Shown here: positions 9,266 through 18,223 of the stretch, in pieces | Layout: every line of letters begins with the position of its first letter | Numbering within the stretch: position 1 is the first letter of the stretch | Assembly: GCF_016587355.1 (NCBI RefSeq) | Contig: NZ_BNJF01000001.1 | Span: 496,001-560,000 of the forward strand | Reading direction: 5' to 3' | DNA: 64,000 nt | DNA from: Ktedonospora formicarum | GTDB lineage: Bacteria > Chloroflexota > Ktedonobacteria > Ktedonobacterales > Ktedonobacteraceae | Notes under the pieces: generated by a model | The model's database searches: none | Seen by the model: only the letters and a program-made list of their open reading frames with translations | Told to the model about the DNA's origin: nothing | Translations under genes and position numbers: made by a program

Positions 9266-10018
9266 ATGACCACAGGCACACACGTTGATAACGAGGCCCT
9301 ATTCGCAGTTCTCTCATCACTGGCTGATAACAAACAGGCCATCGGGCGGCGGTACGCGTACTGGTGCAATGGCGCACCAGCGCTGGAAGCCGCCGTAGCC
9401 GCCGCCGCCATGACTCAGGATGAATTGGGCCATGCTCGCACGCTTTATCCCTTGCTAGAGGACTTTGTGCAGGCACAGGCCGTTCCCGAGCAGATCAAAC
9501 CCACGACGCGCACGCTCCATTATCATCTTTGCGCGCTCGATCAGGACTTCACAGGCTGGTGCGACTTCGTGGCGACGAACTTTCTAGTAGATACCGCCCT
9601 GACAACCTTCTTCGAGGCGGCGCAAAACTCCACCTATGAACCACTTGGTACCCGTGCGCGGAAGATCATTCAAGAGGAGCAGCTCCACTTCGTCCATGCG
9701 GAGGGTTGGGTGCGGCGGCTGAACGGACCCGGTGGCGGGGTACGCCGTGCGCTTCAAACATCGCTCGCGCGCTTCTGGGAAGAAGCATTGTGCTGGTTTG
9801 GCCCTCCTGATGACGCCACCATACAAGCACTCTTGCGTAATGGTATCATCAATGCTTCGCCCGACGAGTTGCGCGCACGCTACCTGAGCAAGATCATGCC
9901 AATACTCAATGAGCTAGAACTTGAAGTTCCTATCCCACTCGGCCCCCAGGGACAACCCTCTCAATCATTACCCTGGACACGGTGGAACAGGACTACAAGA
10001 AGGCTGGAGCCAACCTGA
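9266..10018 (+). CDS. paaC: 1,2-phenylacetyl-CoA epoxidase structural subunit PaaC
   Basis: A 250-residue ferritin-like protein related to PaaA; PaaC is the structural partner in the epoxidase heterodimer. Helical metal-site-like motifs remain: TQDELGHARTLYPLL near residue 50 and IIQEEQLHFVHAEGW near residue 140. FxDFVATNFLVDTALTTFF is typical of PaaC. The start at 9266 has an AAAAGGAG site. The stop TGA at 10016 overlaps the ATG of the following zinc-ribbon hydratase gene, so the whole cluster is translationally coupled. Confidence 0.9.
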   Translation: MTTGTHVDNEALFAVLSSLADNKQAIGRRYAYWCNGAPALEAAVAAAAMTQDELGHARTLYPLLEDFVQAQAVPEQIKPTTRTLHYHLCALDQDFTGWCDFVATNFLVDTALTTFFEAAQNSTYEPLGTRARKIIQEEQLHFVHAEGWVRRLNGPGGGVRRALQTSLARFWEEALCWFGPPDDATIQALLRNGIINASPDELRARYLSKIMPILNELELEVPIPLGPQGQPSQSLPWTRWNRTTRRLEPT

Positions 10019-11052
10019 TGAATGCACGATTTGAAAACACAAGAGAACAGATCGTGTGCCCCTATTGCGGCTCAAGCCAAACCGAACTCATGTCCTTGTT
10101 CGGTCAGCAATTACTCACGGTACAATATTATTGTCAGAGCTGTCACACGCCATTTGAACATATCAAGGGTGATCATATCCTCGCCCAACAAGGCGTTACG
10201 CATATCGTGACGCAAGGTCAAAGCGAGCATTCGACGTTGAAAGGATTGAGCAAAATGACAACGACAGAAAAAACCTTGGTTAACTATACTACCACAAATG
10301 GTATTGCCATTATTGAACTGACAAACCCACCAGCCAATACCTACAGCCATGAGATGATGCGCCAGCTTGACGAGGCCATCCTCCGCGCACGCTTCGACGA
10401 TGACGTGCATGTCTTACTCTTGCGTGGACAAGGTGAAAAATTCTTTAGCGCAGGCGCTGAGATTAGCATGCTGAACGCAGTGACCCCAGGCTTTAAATAC
10501 TATTTCTGTCTACATGCCAATGAGACGCTGACACGTCTGGAGCAGACGCCCAAGCTGGTTATCGCAGCGCTTAATGGGCACACGGTTGGCGGTGGTCTGG
10601 AGATTGCGCTTGCCTGCGACATCCGTATCGCGCGCCGTGGGGGTGGTAAGGTCGGATTACCCGAGGTCAATCTGGGCGTGCTTCCGGGTACCGGCGGGAC
10701 ACAGCGCCTGGCTCGGGCGCTACCCAAGAACAAGGCCATTGAGCTCATGACCGAGGGCAAGCTCATAAACTTTGAAGAAGCCCTTGACTTCGGCCTGATC
10801 AACTATATCTACGAAGCCGAGAACTACTGGGATGAAGTAATGAAGTATGCCCAGTCATTCTGCCCACCTAATAAGGCAGCAAAAGCGGTCGGGCGCATTA
10901 AACGCTCGGTCCAATCGGGGGCTGAGGTCTCCTTCTCCGAAGGGCTAGCTATCGAACGTGAGCTACAACAACTCCTCTTCCAAAGCGAGGACGCCAAAGA
11001 GGGTATCGCCGCCTACGTTGAAAAGCGCCAGCCAGAGTTCAAGGCACGCTAA
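10018..11052 (+). CDS. Enoyl-CoA hydratase with an N-terminal PaaD-type zinc ribbon
   Basis: One open frame of 344 residues. Residues 1-50 carry a four-cysteine ribbon: CPYCGSSQTELMSLFG, then YYCQSCHTPFEHIK, a close match to the C-terminal ribbon of PaaD. After a linker of about 30 residues, an internal ATG at 10255 with its own AAAGGA site begins a complete crotonase domain. Both catalytic glutamates are present (GGGLEIALACD and GLPEVNLGVLPGTGGTQRL), with oxyanion motif SAGAEIS. It likely hydrates an enoyl-CoA intermediate of phenylacetate breakdown (PaaF/PaaG type). Either a fusion is made, or the ribbon and hydratase are translated separately from two starts. The start at 10018 overlaps the paaC stop. 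Confidence 0.8.
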   Translation: MNARFENTREQIVCPYCGSSQTELMSLFGQQLLTVQYYCQSCHTPFEHIKGDHILAQQGVTHIVTQGQSEHSTLKGLSKMTTTEKTLVNYTTTNGIAIIELTNPPANTYSHEMMRQLDEAILRARFDDDVHVLLLRGQGEKFFSAGAEISMLNAVTPGFKYYFCLHANETLTRLEQTPKLVIAALNGHTVGGGLEIALACDIRIARRGGGKVGLPEVNLGVLPGTGGTQRLARALPKNKAIELMTEGKLINFEEALDFGLINYIYEAENYWDEVMKYAQSFCPPNKAAKAVGRIKRSVQSGAEVSFSEGLAIERELQQLLFQSEDAKEGIAAYVEKRQPEFKAR

Positions 11053-11090
11053 GCTCAATCACACATCACTAATCAAGCCCCATATTGTCG

Positions 11091-11148
11091 AGTCCATTAG
11101 GAATAGTGTCATGAACGCATGCGTTCGTGACACTATTCCTAATGGACT
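11091..11148 (+). terminator. Near-perfect 58-base palindrome after the paa operon
   Basis: A 21-bp perfect outer stem (11091-11111 with 11128-11148) and a perfect 14-base inner palindrome GAACGCATGCGTTC, joined by a single mismatch at 11112/11127. It lies 38 bases after the last paa gene. No T run follows, so the transcript end would depend on the stem itself. Confidence 0.65.
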
Positions 11149-11329
11149 CTAGACATAACTCATCCACCAAAGTAAACTAAAGCGAGCGTTCATCATGGTA
11201 GTAGGTAACAATTGGCTGCATAGTAGCCATTGAAACTCGCGCAAATTTTCGCCACATGGCGCTGTTTTTTTTATGATCTATATATAGCAATAGCGTAGCG
11301 CTCGTCACAAGAGCGCAAGGAGAGGCATT

Positions 11330-12571
11330 ATGGGGCAATCAATACGTTCATGTCCCTCGTGTCATACCCCGCTTGAAGCGGGGCAGCGTTTCTGCTCGAA
11401 CTGTGGTACAGTCCTCGAAGGAAGTGCCCATCAGCAAACCGAGCGTACACCAGCCGAAAGCATTTCTCGCGAAAGCACACGCATAGAGCCACAATATACT
11501 CCTCCTCCTCCACCGCCAGTCTATGCCCAGGCACCGCAGCCTGGACAGCAGATATACAACACTCCCATTTCCTCCTACTCTGGAGGCAAGAGTCCCTCTC
11601 AGGGAAAAGTGCTGGGACAGATTGGCTGTGGTATGCTTGCCATTATCCTAGTCGTTCTCGCAGCCTGTGGAGGTATAAGCTACTTTGGCTATCAATGGAT
11701 AGCCTCACAGGCTAGCAAGAGCAACACAAGTACCAACAATACAGGGGATGGTAACTCAAGCTACGCGACCCCAACCAGCGCTCCAGCCGTGACCACGAAC
11801 ATCAGCACCAAACCTGTGATGTACTCAAGCGTTAATATTACTGTGCTCAGCGCCCAACAGGCGACAAGCTTGCCAGGAGACAATGGTGGAGATGGTAAGG
11901 GCCTTATCCGCTTAAATATTAAAGAAGAAAATACCTCTTCTAAAACTGCAGGCTATTATTATGGAGATGCAGCGCACCTTATCATGCCTAATGGAGACAA
12001 CATTGCGGTTTCGTCCTCACAGGCGTTTTCTGGTCCCGAAGCCTCTATCAAACGGACAAACTGGCTTGATTTCCCCGTCGCAACCTCAGTGAAGCCAGAT
12101 CAGCTTATCCTCCGTCTGGGAACAAGCACCGAGTCGCAGATCGATATTCCCTTGAAAGGCAACGCCGATCTGTCTAAGTATCAGGCGAAGACTGCTACTC
12201 CTAACAAGCAGACCCAGTACAGCAACGTCACCTGGACCATTACAAATGCCACCTCTCAACTCAGTTACGCAGGAAAACAGGCTGAAAGCGGGAAATGCTA
12301 TATTGTGCTTCAATTGCGGATGGACAATACCAGTTCCACTACTTTCAATGCTTATTATGGAGATTACATTCGCTTGAAATCTGGAGATACTCTCAACTCG
12401 CCAGATGGCAATAGCAATCTTCCCACTGCTATCAACGCGAATCAATCAAATATCACAGGTACCGCCGTTTTCCTTATGCCTCAAGGAACGACAGATTTCT
12501 CCTTCATCCTGCTCAATACGCCCTCAACGGGCTCAGTCCCACAACAGACTATTGACTTCCAAATTGCATAA
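11330..12571 (+). CDS. Zinc-ribbon membrane protein with extracytoplasmic beta domains
   Basis: A 413-residue protein. Residues 8-25 form a double-CxxC zinc ribbon (CPSCHTPL and CSNCG). A proline-rich linker with PPPPPPVYAQAPQ follows to about residue 90, then a membrane helix near residues 100-125 (GMLAIILVVLAACGGISYFG) and a Ser/Thr/Asn-rich stalk. The outside part has two similar halves of about 115 residues, each ending in strand motifs such as LILRLGT and FSFILLN. These resemble DUF4352-type immunoglobulin-like domains. The ATG at 11330 follows AAGGAGAGG. I do not know its function; the ribbon inside and domains outside suggest sensing or surface scaffolding. Confidence 0.75.
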   Translation: MGQSIRSCPSCHTPLEAGQRFCSNCGTVLEGSAHQQTERTPAESISRESTRIEPQYTPPPPPPVYAQAPQPGQQIYNTPISSYSGGKSPSQGKVLGQIGCGMLAIILVVLAACGGISYFGYQWIASQASKSNTSTNNTGDGNSSYATPTSAPAVTTNISTKPVMYSSVNITVLSAQQATSLPGDNGGDGKGLIRLNIKEENTSSKTAGYYYGDAAHLIMPNGDNIAVSSSQAFSGPEASIKRTNWLDFPVATSVKPDQLILRLGTSTESQIDIPLKGNADLSKYQAKTATPNKQTQYSNVTWTITNATSQLSYAGKQAESGKCYIVLQLRMDNTSSTTFNAYYGDYIRLKSGDTLNSPDGNSNLPTAINANQSNITGTAVFLMPQGTTDFSFILLNTPSTGSVPQQTIDFQIA

Positions 12572-12600
12572 CTAAACATTGTCATAAGCTATTATGCCTG

Positions 12601-12660
12601 CAACAACAAAGAGAGAAACGCTGAAGGCAAATCGCCTCAGCGCTTCTCTCTTTGTTGTTG
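12601..12660. terminator. Bidirectional terminator between convergent genes
   Basis: A 24-bp stem with one mismatch (12601-12624 with 12637-12660) and a 12-base loop. It lies between the plus-strand zinc-ribbon gene and the end of egtD on the minus strand. Confidence 0.8.
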
Positions 12661-12666
12661 CGTACC

Positions 12667-13632
12667 CTACAAAGCAGGAGCGCTTAAGTATTGGATACTA
12701 AAGAGCTGATATGGATCAGTCCAGACACGCTCAACACAAAAACCAGCGCTTACCGCCAAGCTAGCGAACTCGTCCAGGGTGTATTTATAAGAACTCTCAG
12801 TCCAGATACTTTCCCCACGCCTGAAAGGAAAGGCCCATTCTTCAAGGTGTACAGTCTGCTCGCACAGGCTCACCAGGTGCATTTCGATGCGGCTGGCGCC
12901 AGGATTATAGCACGCGTAATGCCCAAACTGATCAAGCTGAAAATCAGTTGCAAGTTCCTGATTCAGCCGCGTGAGCAGATTGAGATTAAAACGTGCCGTA
13001 ATGCCCTCTGGATCATTATAAGCCAGGTGAAGCATATTAAAATCCTTTTTCAAATCGACGCCAATAAGTAGACCACCACCAGCACACGTGCGAGCGATTT
13101 GCCACAAAAAATCTCTTGCGGCGTCAGGGTCGAAGTTGCCAATCGTTGATCCCGGAAAGTAACCCACACGCTGACGGACCTGGAGACTCGACACAGGAAT
13201 GGGAAAATCACCTGTATAATCGGCACATACAGGTAAGACCTCTAGGTCTGGATAGGCTAGAGCCAGTTCAAGAGCGGCATCCATTAAGTACTCTTTTGAG
13301 ATGTCAATAGGGACATAGGCAGTGGGACGATTTAACGCGTTCAGCAGCCTTCGCGTCTTCAGGCTACTCCCGCTACCATACTCGATGAGAAGGCAATCAG
13401 TGCCCAGCAGTGCGGCTATCTCTTCCATGTTCTCATCCATAATTTGCAGCTCGGTGCGTGTTGGATAATAAGCTTCAAGCTCACAAATCTGAGAGAACAG
13501 CTTTGAGCCTACTTCATCATATAAGTACTTGCTCGGAAGCTCTTTCTGTGGCTTCTGTAGTCCCTGTATAACCTCCTGGCGTAAGGTCACACACGATGGC
13601 TGGAAGTCATACAGTTCAAGATGTTGACGCAC
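12667..13632 (-). CDS. egtD: L-histidine N-alpha-methyltransferase EgtD
   Basis: A 321-residue SAM-dependent methyltransferase, the exact length typical of EgtD. It trimethylates histidine to hercynine, the first step of ergothioneine synthesis. Visible features are PSKYLYDEVGSKLFSQICELEAYYPTRTE split across the N terminus, the SAM loop IEYGSGSSLKTR, PIDISKEYL, and the FPGSTIGNF motif. I chose the GTG at 13632, which has GGTGAGG six bases before it and lies one base past the egtB stop. The frame is open further upstream, but that part lies inside egtB. egtB and egtD form a two-gene operon. Confidence 0.92.
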   Translation of the reverse strand: MRQHLELYDFQPSCVTLRQEVIQGLQKPQKELPSKYLYDEVGSKLFSQICELEAYYPTRTELQIMDENMEEIAALLGTDCLLIEYGSGSSLKTRRLLNALNRPTAYVPIDISKEYLMDAALELALAYPDLEVLPVCADYTGDFPIPVSSLQVRQRVGYFPGSTIGNFDPDAARDFLWQIARTCAGGGLLIGVDLKKDFNMLHLAYNDPEGITARFNLNLLTRLNQELATDFQLDQFGHYACYNPGASRIEMHLVSLCEQTVHLEEWAFPFRRGESIWTESSYKYTLDEFASLAVSAGFCVERVWTDPYQLFSIQYLSAPAL

Positions 13633-13633
13633 A

Positions 13634-14938
13634 TTATACCTCACCAGCCAGACGAATACCTGTAAATTGCCAGCGGGCATCAGGTGGAAAAAAGTTGCGA
13701 TATGTTGAGCGAACATGGGCACGCGGGGTCGCACACGAACCACCACGTAGTACAAACTGACTGCACATAAATTTCCCATTGTATTCGCCAACCGCTCCTG
13801 GCGCGGGCTTATAGCCTGGATATGGAGCGTACGCGCTCTGGGTCCACTCCCAGACATCCCCATACATCTGAGCAGGCTGTTCATCTGACCCTGCACTCGC
13901 CAGTGGCGCTGGATGATAACGTCCGCTCTCCACAAAGTTACCCTCTATAGGGATATCACGGGCCGCAATCTCCCACTCGGCTTCAGTCGCCAGCCGAGCA
14001 TGCTTCCAACGGGCATAAGCATCGGCCTCGTAATAGCTCACATGGCAGACGGGCTCGTCCCAATTCATCTTGCGCAACCCCATCAAAGTCTGTACATGCC
14101 ACTGGCCATCACGCTTCTCCCAATAAAGCGGTGCCTGCCATTGCTGCTCTTGAATCGTGTGCCAGCCCTCCGAGAGCCAGAGAGTAGGAATGCTGTAACC
14201 TCCACTCTCAATGAAGTCGAGGTATTCCCCATTTGTGACCAGGCGTGATGCCAGGCGGAAAGCGTTGAGAAACACGCGATGCCTTGGGCACTCATTATCA
14301 AAGGCAAAGCCATCACCTTGATGCCCAATCTCAAAAATCCCCTCTTCATAGGAGAGCCATTTGAGCGGCGGGACACTCCCGCTGGAAGGTGGATGCTTCC
14401 GCTCGGAGAGGTAAGCAGGATGCAGGGGGTTACAGGCAAGCACATGCTTGATATCAGTAAGCATCAGTTCTTGATGCTGCTGCTCATGTTGTAGCCCAAG
14501 CGTAATAATTGGCGTCAACTCTGTCAGTTGGGCCTCATCTATCCTGGTCAACAGATCGAGCATATGTTGATCAACATAATGACGATATTGATAAGTCTCC
14601 TCAACAGTAGGGCGTGAAATGAGCCCCCGCCTGGGGCGGCAATGGCGCTCACCAATGCTATCATAATAAGAGTTGAACAGATAGGTGTATTGAGGGTGTA
14701 GCGACGTATAGCCGGGCTGGGCCGCAGAAAGCACAAAAGTCTCCCAAAACCAACTCACATGCGCAAGATGCCATTTGGTTGGGCTGACATCAGGCATGGA
14801 TTGCACCACATAGTCCTCAGTCGCAAGCGGCTCACAGAGTTGCTCGGTAAAACTACGAACGAGCTTGTATTGCTCAATGAGTGCTTGTCGGGTTGCGACC
14901 TGCTTTGGAGCAGCAGCAGGCTGAACATAATCGACCAC
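13634..14938 (-). CDS. egtB: Ergothioneine sulfoxide synthase EgtB
   Basis: A 434-residue protein with an N-terminal DinB-like domain and a C-terminal FGE-sulfatase domain, as in EgtB. EgtB is a non-haem iron enzyme that joins hercynine with cysteine or gamma-glutamylcysteine through oxidative C-S bond formation. Iron ligands are present in WHLAHVSWFWETF near residue 57 and in LQHEQQHQELML. The second domain shows NGEYLDFIESGGY, VCHVSYYEADAYARW and VLRGGSCATPRAHVRSTYRNFF. The start is GTG at 14938 with GAAGGAGG upstream. No egtA, egtC or egtE is nearby, which fits a pathway using cysteine directly, but they may lie elsewhere. Confidence 0.92.
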   Translation of the reverse strand: MVDYVQPAAAPKQVATRQALIEQYKLVRSFTEQLCEPLATEDYVVQSMPDVSPTKWHLAHVSWFWETFVLSAAQPGYTSLHPQYTYLFNSYYDSIGERHCRPRRGLISRPTVEETYQYRHYVDQHMLDLLTRIDEAQLTELTPIITLGLQHEQQHQELMLTDIKHVLACNPLHPAYLSERKHPPSSGSVPPLKWLSYEEGIFEIGHQGDGFAFDNECPRHRVFLNAFRLASRLVTNGEYLDFIESGGYSIPTLWLSEGWHTIQEQQWQAPLYWEKRDGQWHVQTLMGLRKMNWDEPVCHVSYYEADAYARWKHARLATEAEWEIAARDIPIEGNFVESGRYHPAPLASAGSDEQPAQMYGDVWEWTQSAYAPYPGYKPAPGAVGEYNGKFMCSQFVLRGGSCATPRAHVRSTYRNFFPPDARWQFTGIRLAGEV

Positions 14939-15157
14939 AAGTATCCTCCTTCAGGGCAAACTCCTGGATCGCTGGATCAGTTTATTTACATGGTGCCGTC
15001 TGCCTTCAGGATACACTAAGTACAAAACCACAAGGTTCTGGGTGGTGCTAGCTAAGTACTTTCCCTTGCCATTTGACGTGGTTGTCTGCCAGGCACATAC
15101 AGACCTGGCAACGCTATTTTGTTGTAGCGTCCTGATAGAGAAAGGTGTACTCTACAT

Positions 15158-15388
15158 ATGAACATGGATTTCGGACAGGTTAACCAGGTAATTGATCGCC
15201 TACCTTACCCGGTAAGCAAATCCAATCTGGTACAAATGGTACAGCAGTCAGGTATTGCCCCTCAAATGACTGCCGTGCTCGACCGCCTTCCTGACAAGAC
15301 ATACAATACCCCTGATGAGCTTAAAAACGACTTGAAGAGCCTGGGTAACCTCGGTAACATCGATAACCTGGGTGGCTTCAAACTCTAA
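15158..15388 (+). CDS. DUF2795-like small protein
   Basis: A 76-residue acidic-neutral protein that looks like DUF2795. The pattern is VIDRLPYPVSKSNLVQMVQQ, then TAVLDRLPDKTYNTPDEL, which is two related half-motifs (xxVIDxLPYPVSK / xxVLDRLPDKTYN), and a Gly/Leu/Asn-rich tail. Such proteins are common in actinobacteria and Chloroflexota and have no established role. The ATG at 15158 has AAAGGTG about ten bases upstream. It stands alone, followed by a strong terminator. Confidence 0.7.
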   Translation: MNMDFGQVNQVIDRLPYPVSKSNLVQMVQQSGIAPQMTAVLDRLPDKTYNTPDELKNDLKSLGNLGNIDNLGGFKL

Positions 15389-15420
15389 CCTCTCACGGAT
15401 TAGAGACGCTTGAGATAAGA

Positions 15421-15452
15421 TGTCCCCTCTCTGGATATCCAGAGAGGGGACA
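15421..15452. terminator. Perfect 32-base palindromic terminator
   Basis: A 16-bp perfect palindrome half (TGTCCCCTCTCTGGAT) and its complement run through 15421-15452 between the DUF2795 gene and the convergent universal stress gene, whose stop abuts it. Confidence 0.75.
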
Positions 15453-16436
15453 CTATCGCGTCAAACGCTGGTCAGGGCACACAATCAGTACTGGAATATG
15501 GGCAGACGCCAGAGCACGCTCGGCAACACTACCAAGCATCCAGCGCTCAAATCCACCTCTACCATGTGTAGCCAGAGCGAGCAGATCAAAAGCACACTCA
15601 CGAGATGTCCCTTTCCCCGTATCCGCAAGGCAAAGCAACGGACGAGCCACGTCACTCCCCTCTATGACTGACCACGTAATATCTAGATTGTGTGCTTCTC
15701 CCAGTTCCACATTCAGGCGATTCTCCAGGCTCTTGAGATAATTAGCCGCGATCTCCGTCGCCTCACGCTCAAAGTTTCGGACTATGCCAGCACGTCTATA
15801 AAGAGCTGTTTCGCTCGGCGTCAGGGCAGGCACGATGCGGAGTAAATGTAATTCACCTCGCGCGGGATCTGAGAAAAGGGAGGCAAGCGAGACTGCCGCA
15901 GGTAATGAAGCCTCCGCCCACTGGGAGCCATCGAGACCTACCAGAACACGGCTACTTCTCCCAGTTTCAGGGCAGGTACAGGAACATTCGCGGTTCACAA
16001 CCAACACAGGAATGGAGTTATGACGAACTAGCTTCTGCGTTACGCTTCCCAACATCCACTTCTTGAAGCCACTTCTACCATGGGTGCTCGCCACAATCAG
16101 GTCTGCCTGTTGCTCCTGAGCAAACATCAAAATGGCGGACGCAGGCTCGCCCGTCAGAACATATTTCTGTACCTGCACATCATCAGGGACTCGCGTATGA
16201 GCCACATGAACCAGGTAACGACGCGCCTCTTCTGTCGAATCTGTTTCATCATAGTTATACATGAACAAGGCATATGCATTGTTATAGGCTATCCGCGAAG
16301 CCAGATCATCGATCATGCGCACACAGCGCAGCAGGATCAAGCTTCCACCAGCCTTACGTGCGATGATAGCTGCTAATGGCAAGACACACTCGGATAGCTC
16401 CGAGCCATCCAGGGGGACCAGGACACGCTTAAACAT
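15453..16436 (-). CDS. Tandem-domain universal stress protein
   Basis: A 327-residue protein with two UspA domains. The first starts MFKRVLVPLDGSELSE and carries the ATP-binding signature ASTHGRSGFKKWMLGSVTQKLVRHN. The second starts RVLVGLDGSQWAE and carries ATHGRGGFERWMLGSVAERALASA. Both G-2x-G-9x-G(S/T) motifs look intact, so both domains may bind ATP. UspA proteins act in the cytoplasm in stress tolerance. I chose the ATG at 16436 with GAAAGGGAG upstream over earlier in-frame starts, because the domain begins there. A second gene of the same type lies 48 bases upstream on the same strand. Confidence 0.9.
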   Translation of the reverse strand: MFKRVLVPLDGSELSECVLPLAAIIARKAGGSLILLRCVRMIDDLASRIAYNNAYALFMYNYDETDSTEEARRYLVHVAHTRVPDDVQVQKYVLTGEPASAILMFAQEQQADLIVASTHGRSGFKKWMLGSVTQKLVRHNSIPVLVVNRECSCTCPETGRSSRVLVGLDGSQWAEASLPAAVSLASLFSDPARGELHLLRIVPALTPSETALYRRAGIVRNFEREATEIAANYLKSLENRLNVELGEAHNLDITWSVIEGSDVARPLLCLADTGKGTSRECAFDLLALATHGRGGFERWMLGSVAERALASAHIPVLIVCPDQRLTR

Positions 16437-16484
16437 AGACGCACTCCCTTTCTCTCTTTCAGCCCCCATAAACAGGCACAATAC

Positions 16485-17516
16485 TCAATGTCTTATCTGA
16501 TCGGAGACTACACTCGCGCGTACTTCCTCCTGGTTCACCTTCTCTTCCACCCAGGCAGGACGTGTAATCAGCAAGGGTAGTCTGGTGCCATACATTACAC
16601 GCTCAGTTACACTTCCCATAGCCCAGCGTCGAATCCCACTCATACCATGTGTGGACATCGCGATACCATCACAGCGCGCAATGGAGCCAGAACCCTCTTG
16701 AGCATCACCATTCTCAGCCGCTCGGATAATAGCGTTGGCAACATCGCTATCCAGCATTACCGACCAGGTAACATCCGGATGTCGGTTTACCAGAGCTGGA
16801 TCAATTGAGCCATCTTTTAGTTTAGCGGCCATCTCTTTAAGATAGGAGCTCGCTTTGTTCACTAGATCCTGTTTGCGCTCATCAGAACTTAGCATCTGAA
16901 CCTCAGCCGGAATAACATGTAATAAATGCAGCGCGGCGGGAGCCCCCTGAGCCAGGTCTACTAACAGCCGAGCGGCAGGAGCAAGCGCTACTCGCGCGTT
17001 TACTGAGCCATCCAGCGGAACCAGGACACGCAAAGGCTCAGTCGCGTCAGGATGGGGTCCGGCAGGAACACTACCTCGCTCTTTCAGGATCAGGACTGGA
17101 ACCTTCGCGTGGCGCGCGATTTTGGCCGAAACACCTCCCACACGCCAAGAAGTCTCGGTGCTCTGCCCATGACTACACAACACCACACAGTCAGCACCAC
17201 TCGATGTTATAGCAGAGAGGATATTTGAGGCAGGATTACCCCGTAGCGCCAGTGTTTCGGCAGGAATCGAGGATGAATCTGCTGCTGTCGGAGCCCCTGA
17301 CTCCTCGTTCAACAGATCAGCCAGATAGACCGCAGCCACTTTCAATTGAGTCTCGACAAGTGGGGCCTGATTGACCGGCCAGAGATCACTAACTGGATCA
17401 ACTACACGTACCAATACAATCGAACCACCAGAGGCTCGCGCAATCCTCTTTGCCACACCGAGGGCTCGCTCGGCTCTGGCAGAACCATCCAGCGGGACCA
17501 GAACGCGCTTAAACAC
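16485..17516 (-). CDS. Tandem-domain universal stress protein
   Basis: A 343-residue protein with two UspA domains. Domain one begins VFKRVLVPLDGSARAE, with CSHGQSTETSWRVGGVSAKIARHA: the usual glycine motif is altered, so ATP binding is doubtful. Domain two begins RVLVPLDGSVNARVAL and has a good STHGMSGIRRWAMGSVTERVM. The start is a GTG at 17516 preceded by AAGGAGATACGCCT. It is the first gene of a two-gene operon with the similar stress protein at 15453, probably from an old duplication. Confidence 0.88.
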   Translation of the reverse strand: MFKRVLVPLDGSARAERALGVAKRIARASGGSIVLVRVVDPVSDLWPVNQAPLVETQLKVAAVYLADLLNEESGAPTAADSSSIPAETLALRGNPASNILSAITSSGADCVVLCSHGQSTETSWRVGGVSAKIARHAKVPVLILKERGSVPAGPHPDATEPLRVLVPLDGSVNARVALAPAARLLVDLAQGAPAALHLLHVIPAEVQMLSSDERKQDLVNKASSYLKEMAAKLKDGSIDPALVNRHPDVTWSVMLDSDVANAIIRAAENGDAQEGSGSIARCDGIAMSTHGMSGIRRWAMGSVTERVMYGTRLPLLITRPAWVEEKVNQEEVRASVVSDQIRH

Positions 17517-18223
17517 AGGCGTATCTCCTTCACGATGCACTCGGGTATGCCACTGTCGAAGTAAGTACAAGACACAGGGCACGCCTTGTTACACTCAAAA
17601 GTCAACTTATTTCATACATCCCGTCCTCTACACATTTAGTATAGGAGAGCAAGCGTATCTCTACGATAACCCACCTCAAAAAACTGGTGATCATTTCTAT
17701 ATGGGCCGTTCTCAAGCCCGCTGAGCAGTACCTTTGGGTTGAGATATAAAAACCGCCTGACCGACCCATACGCTTCGAGCGAGCTGGAATAATTATGAAG
17801 CGAGCGGCGTTATTATTAGTAAAATTAACTTCATGGTTAAAATACAAAATTATCCTGTTAATAGAGGAGTTAAAGTCAGATACAAGATGGATATACGCTA
17901 TGCATCTCATGGCTGGCTCACTACTCCATTTATCGAGCGCATCTACTCAATGACCAGAAGTACTAGCGTCTTGGGTTGGGGCCAGGGGAGGCCGATAAGG
18001 TGTACGGAAGACAGTGACTTATCATCTCGCCTCTTATTTCCCCTCTTTGCAGAGGTCTGTAATTACCTCGGCTTCAGGTGGCACAAGGAAGCGAAGGCGC
18101 ATTCGTTGCCACTGTAACACACCAACGAATGTACGTAAGAGTTACATAAGATGTGTACAGCCATAGTCGCGGCCTCATGGCTGAGTAGTGGCTCTTGAAA
18201 ATTGAGAAATAAAGAAGTTCGCT
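17517..18223. other. Gene-free spacer of about 700 bases
   Basis: Divergent region between the stress-protein operon and the TreT-like gene. Short open frames occur on both strands, but none has a ribosome binding site with sensible composition. I see no RNA gene or repeat. Confidence 0.5.

Noticed and set aside
8868..9411. Minus-strand open frames inside the paa operon
   Set aside because: They mirror conserved paaD, paaB and paaC codons and have no independent start signals.
17833..18117. 94-codon open frame on the plus strand
   Set aside because: No ribosome binding site, odd composition and no family likeness; it lies in a divergent spacer.
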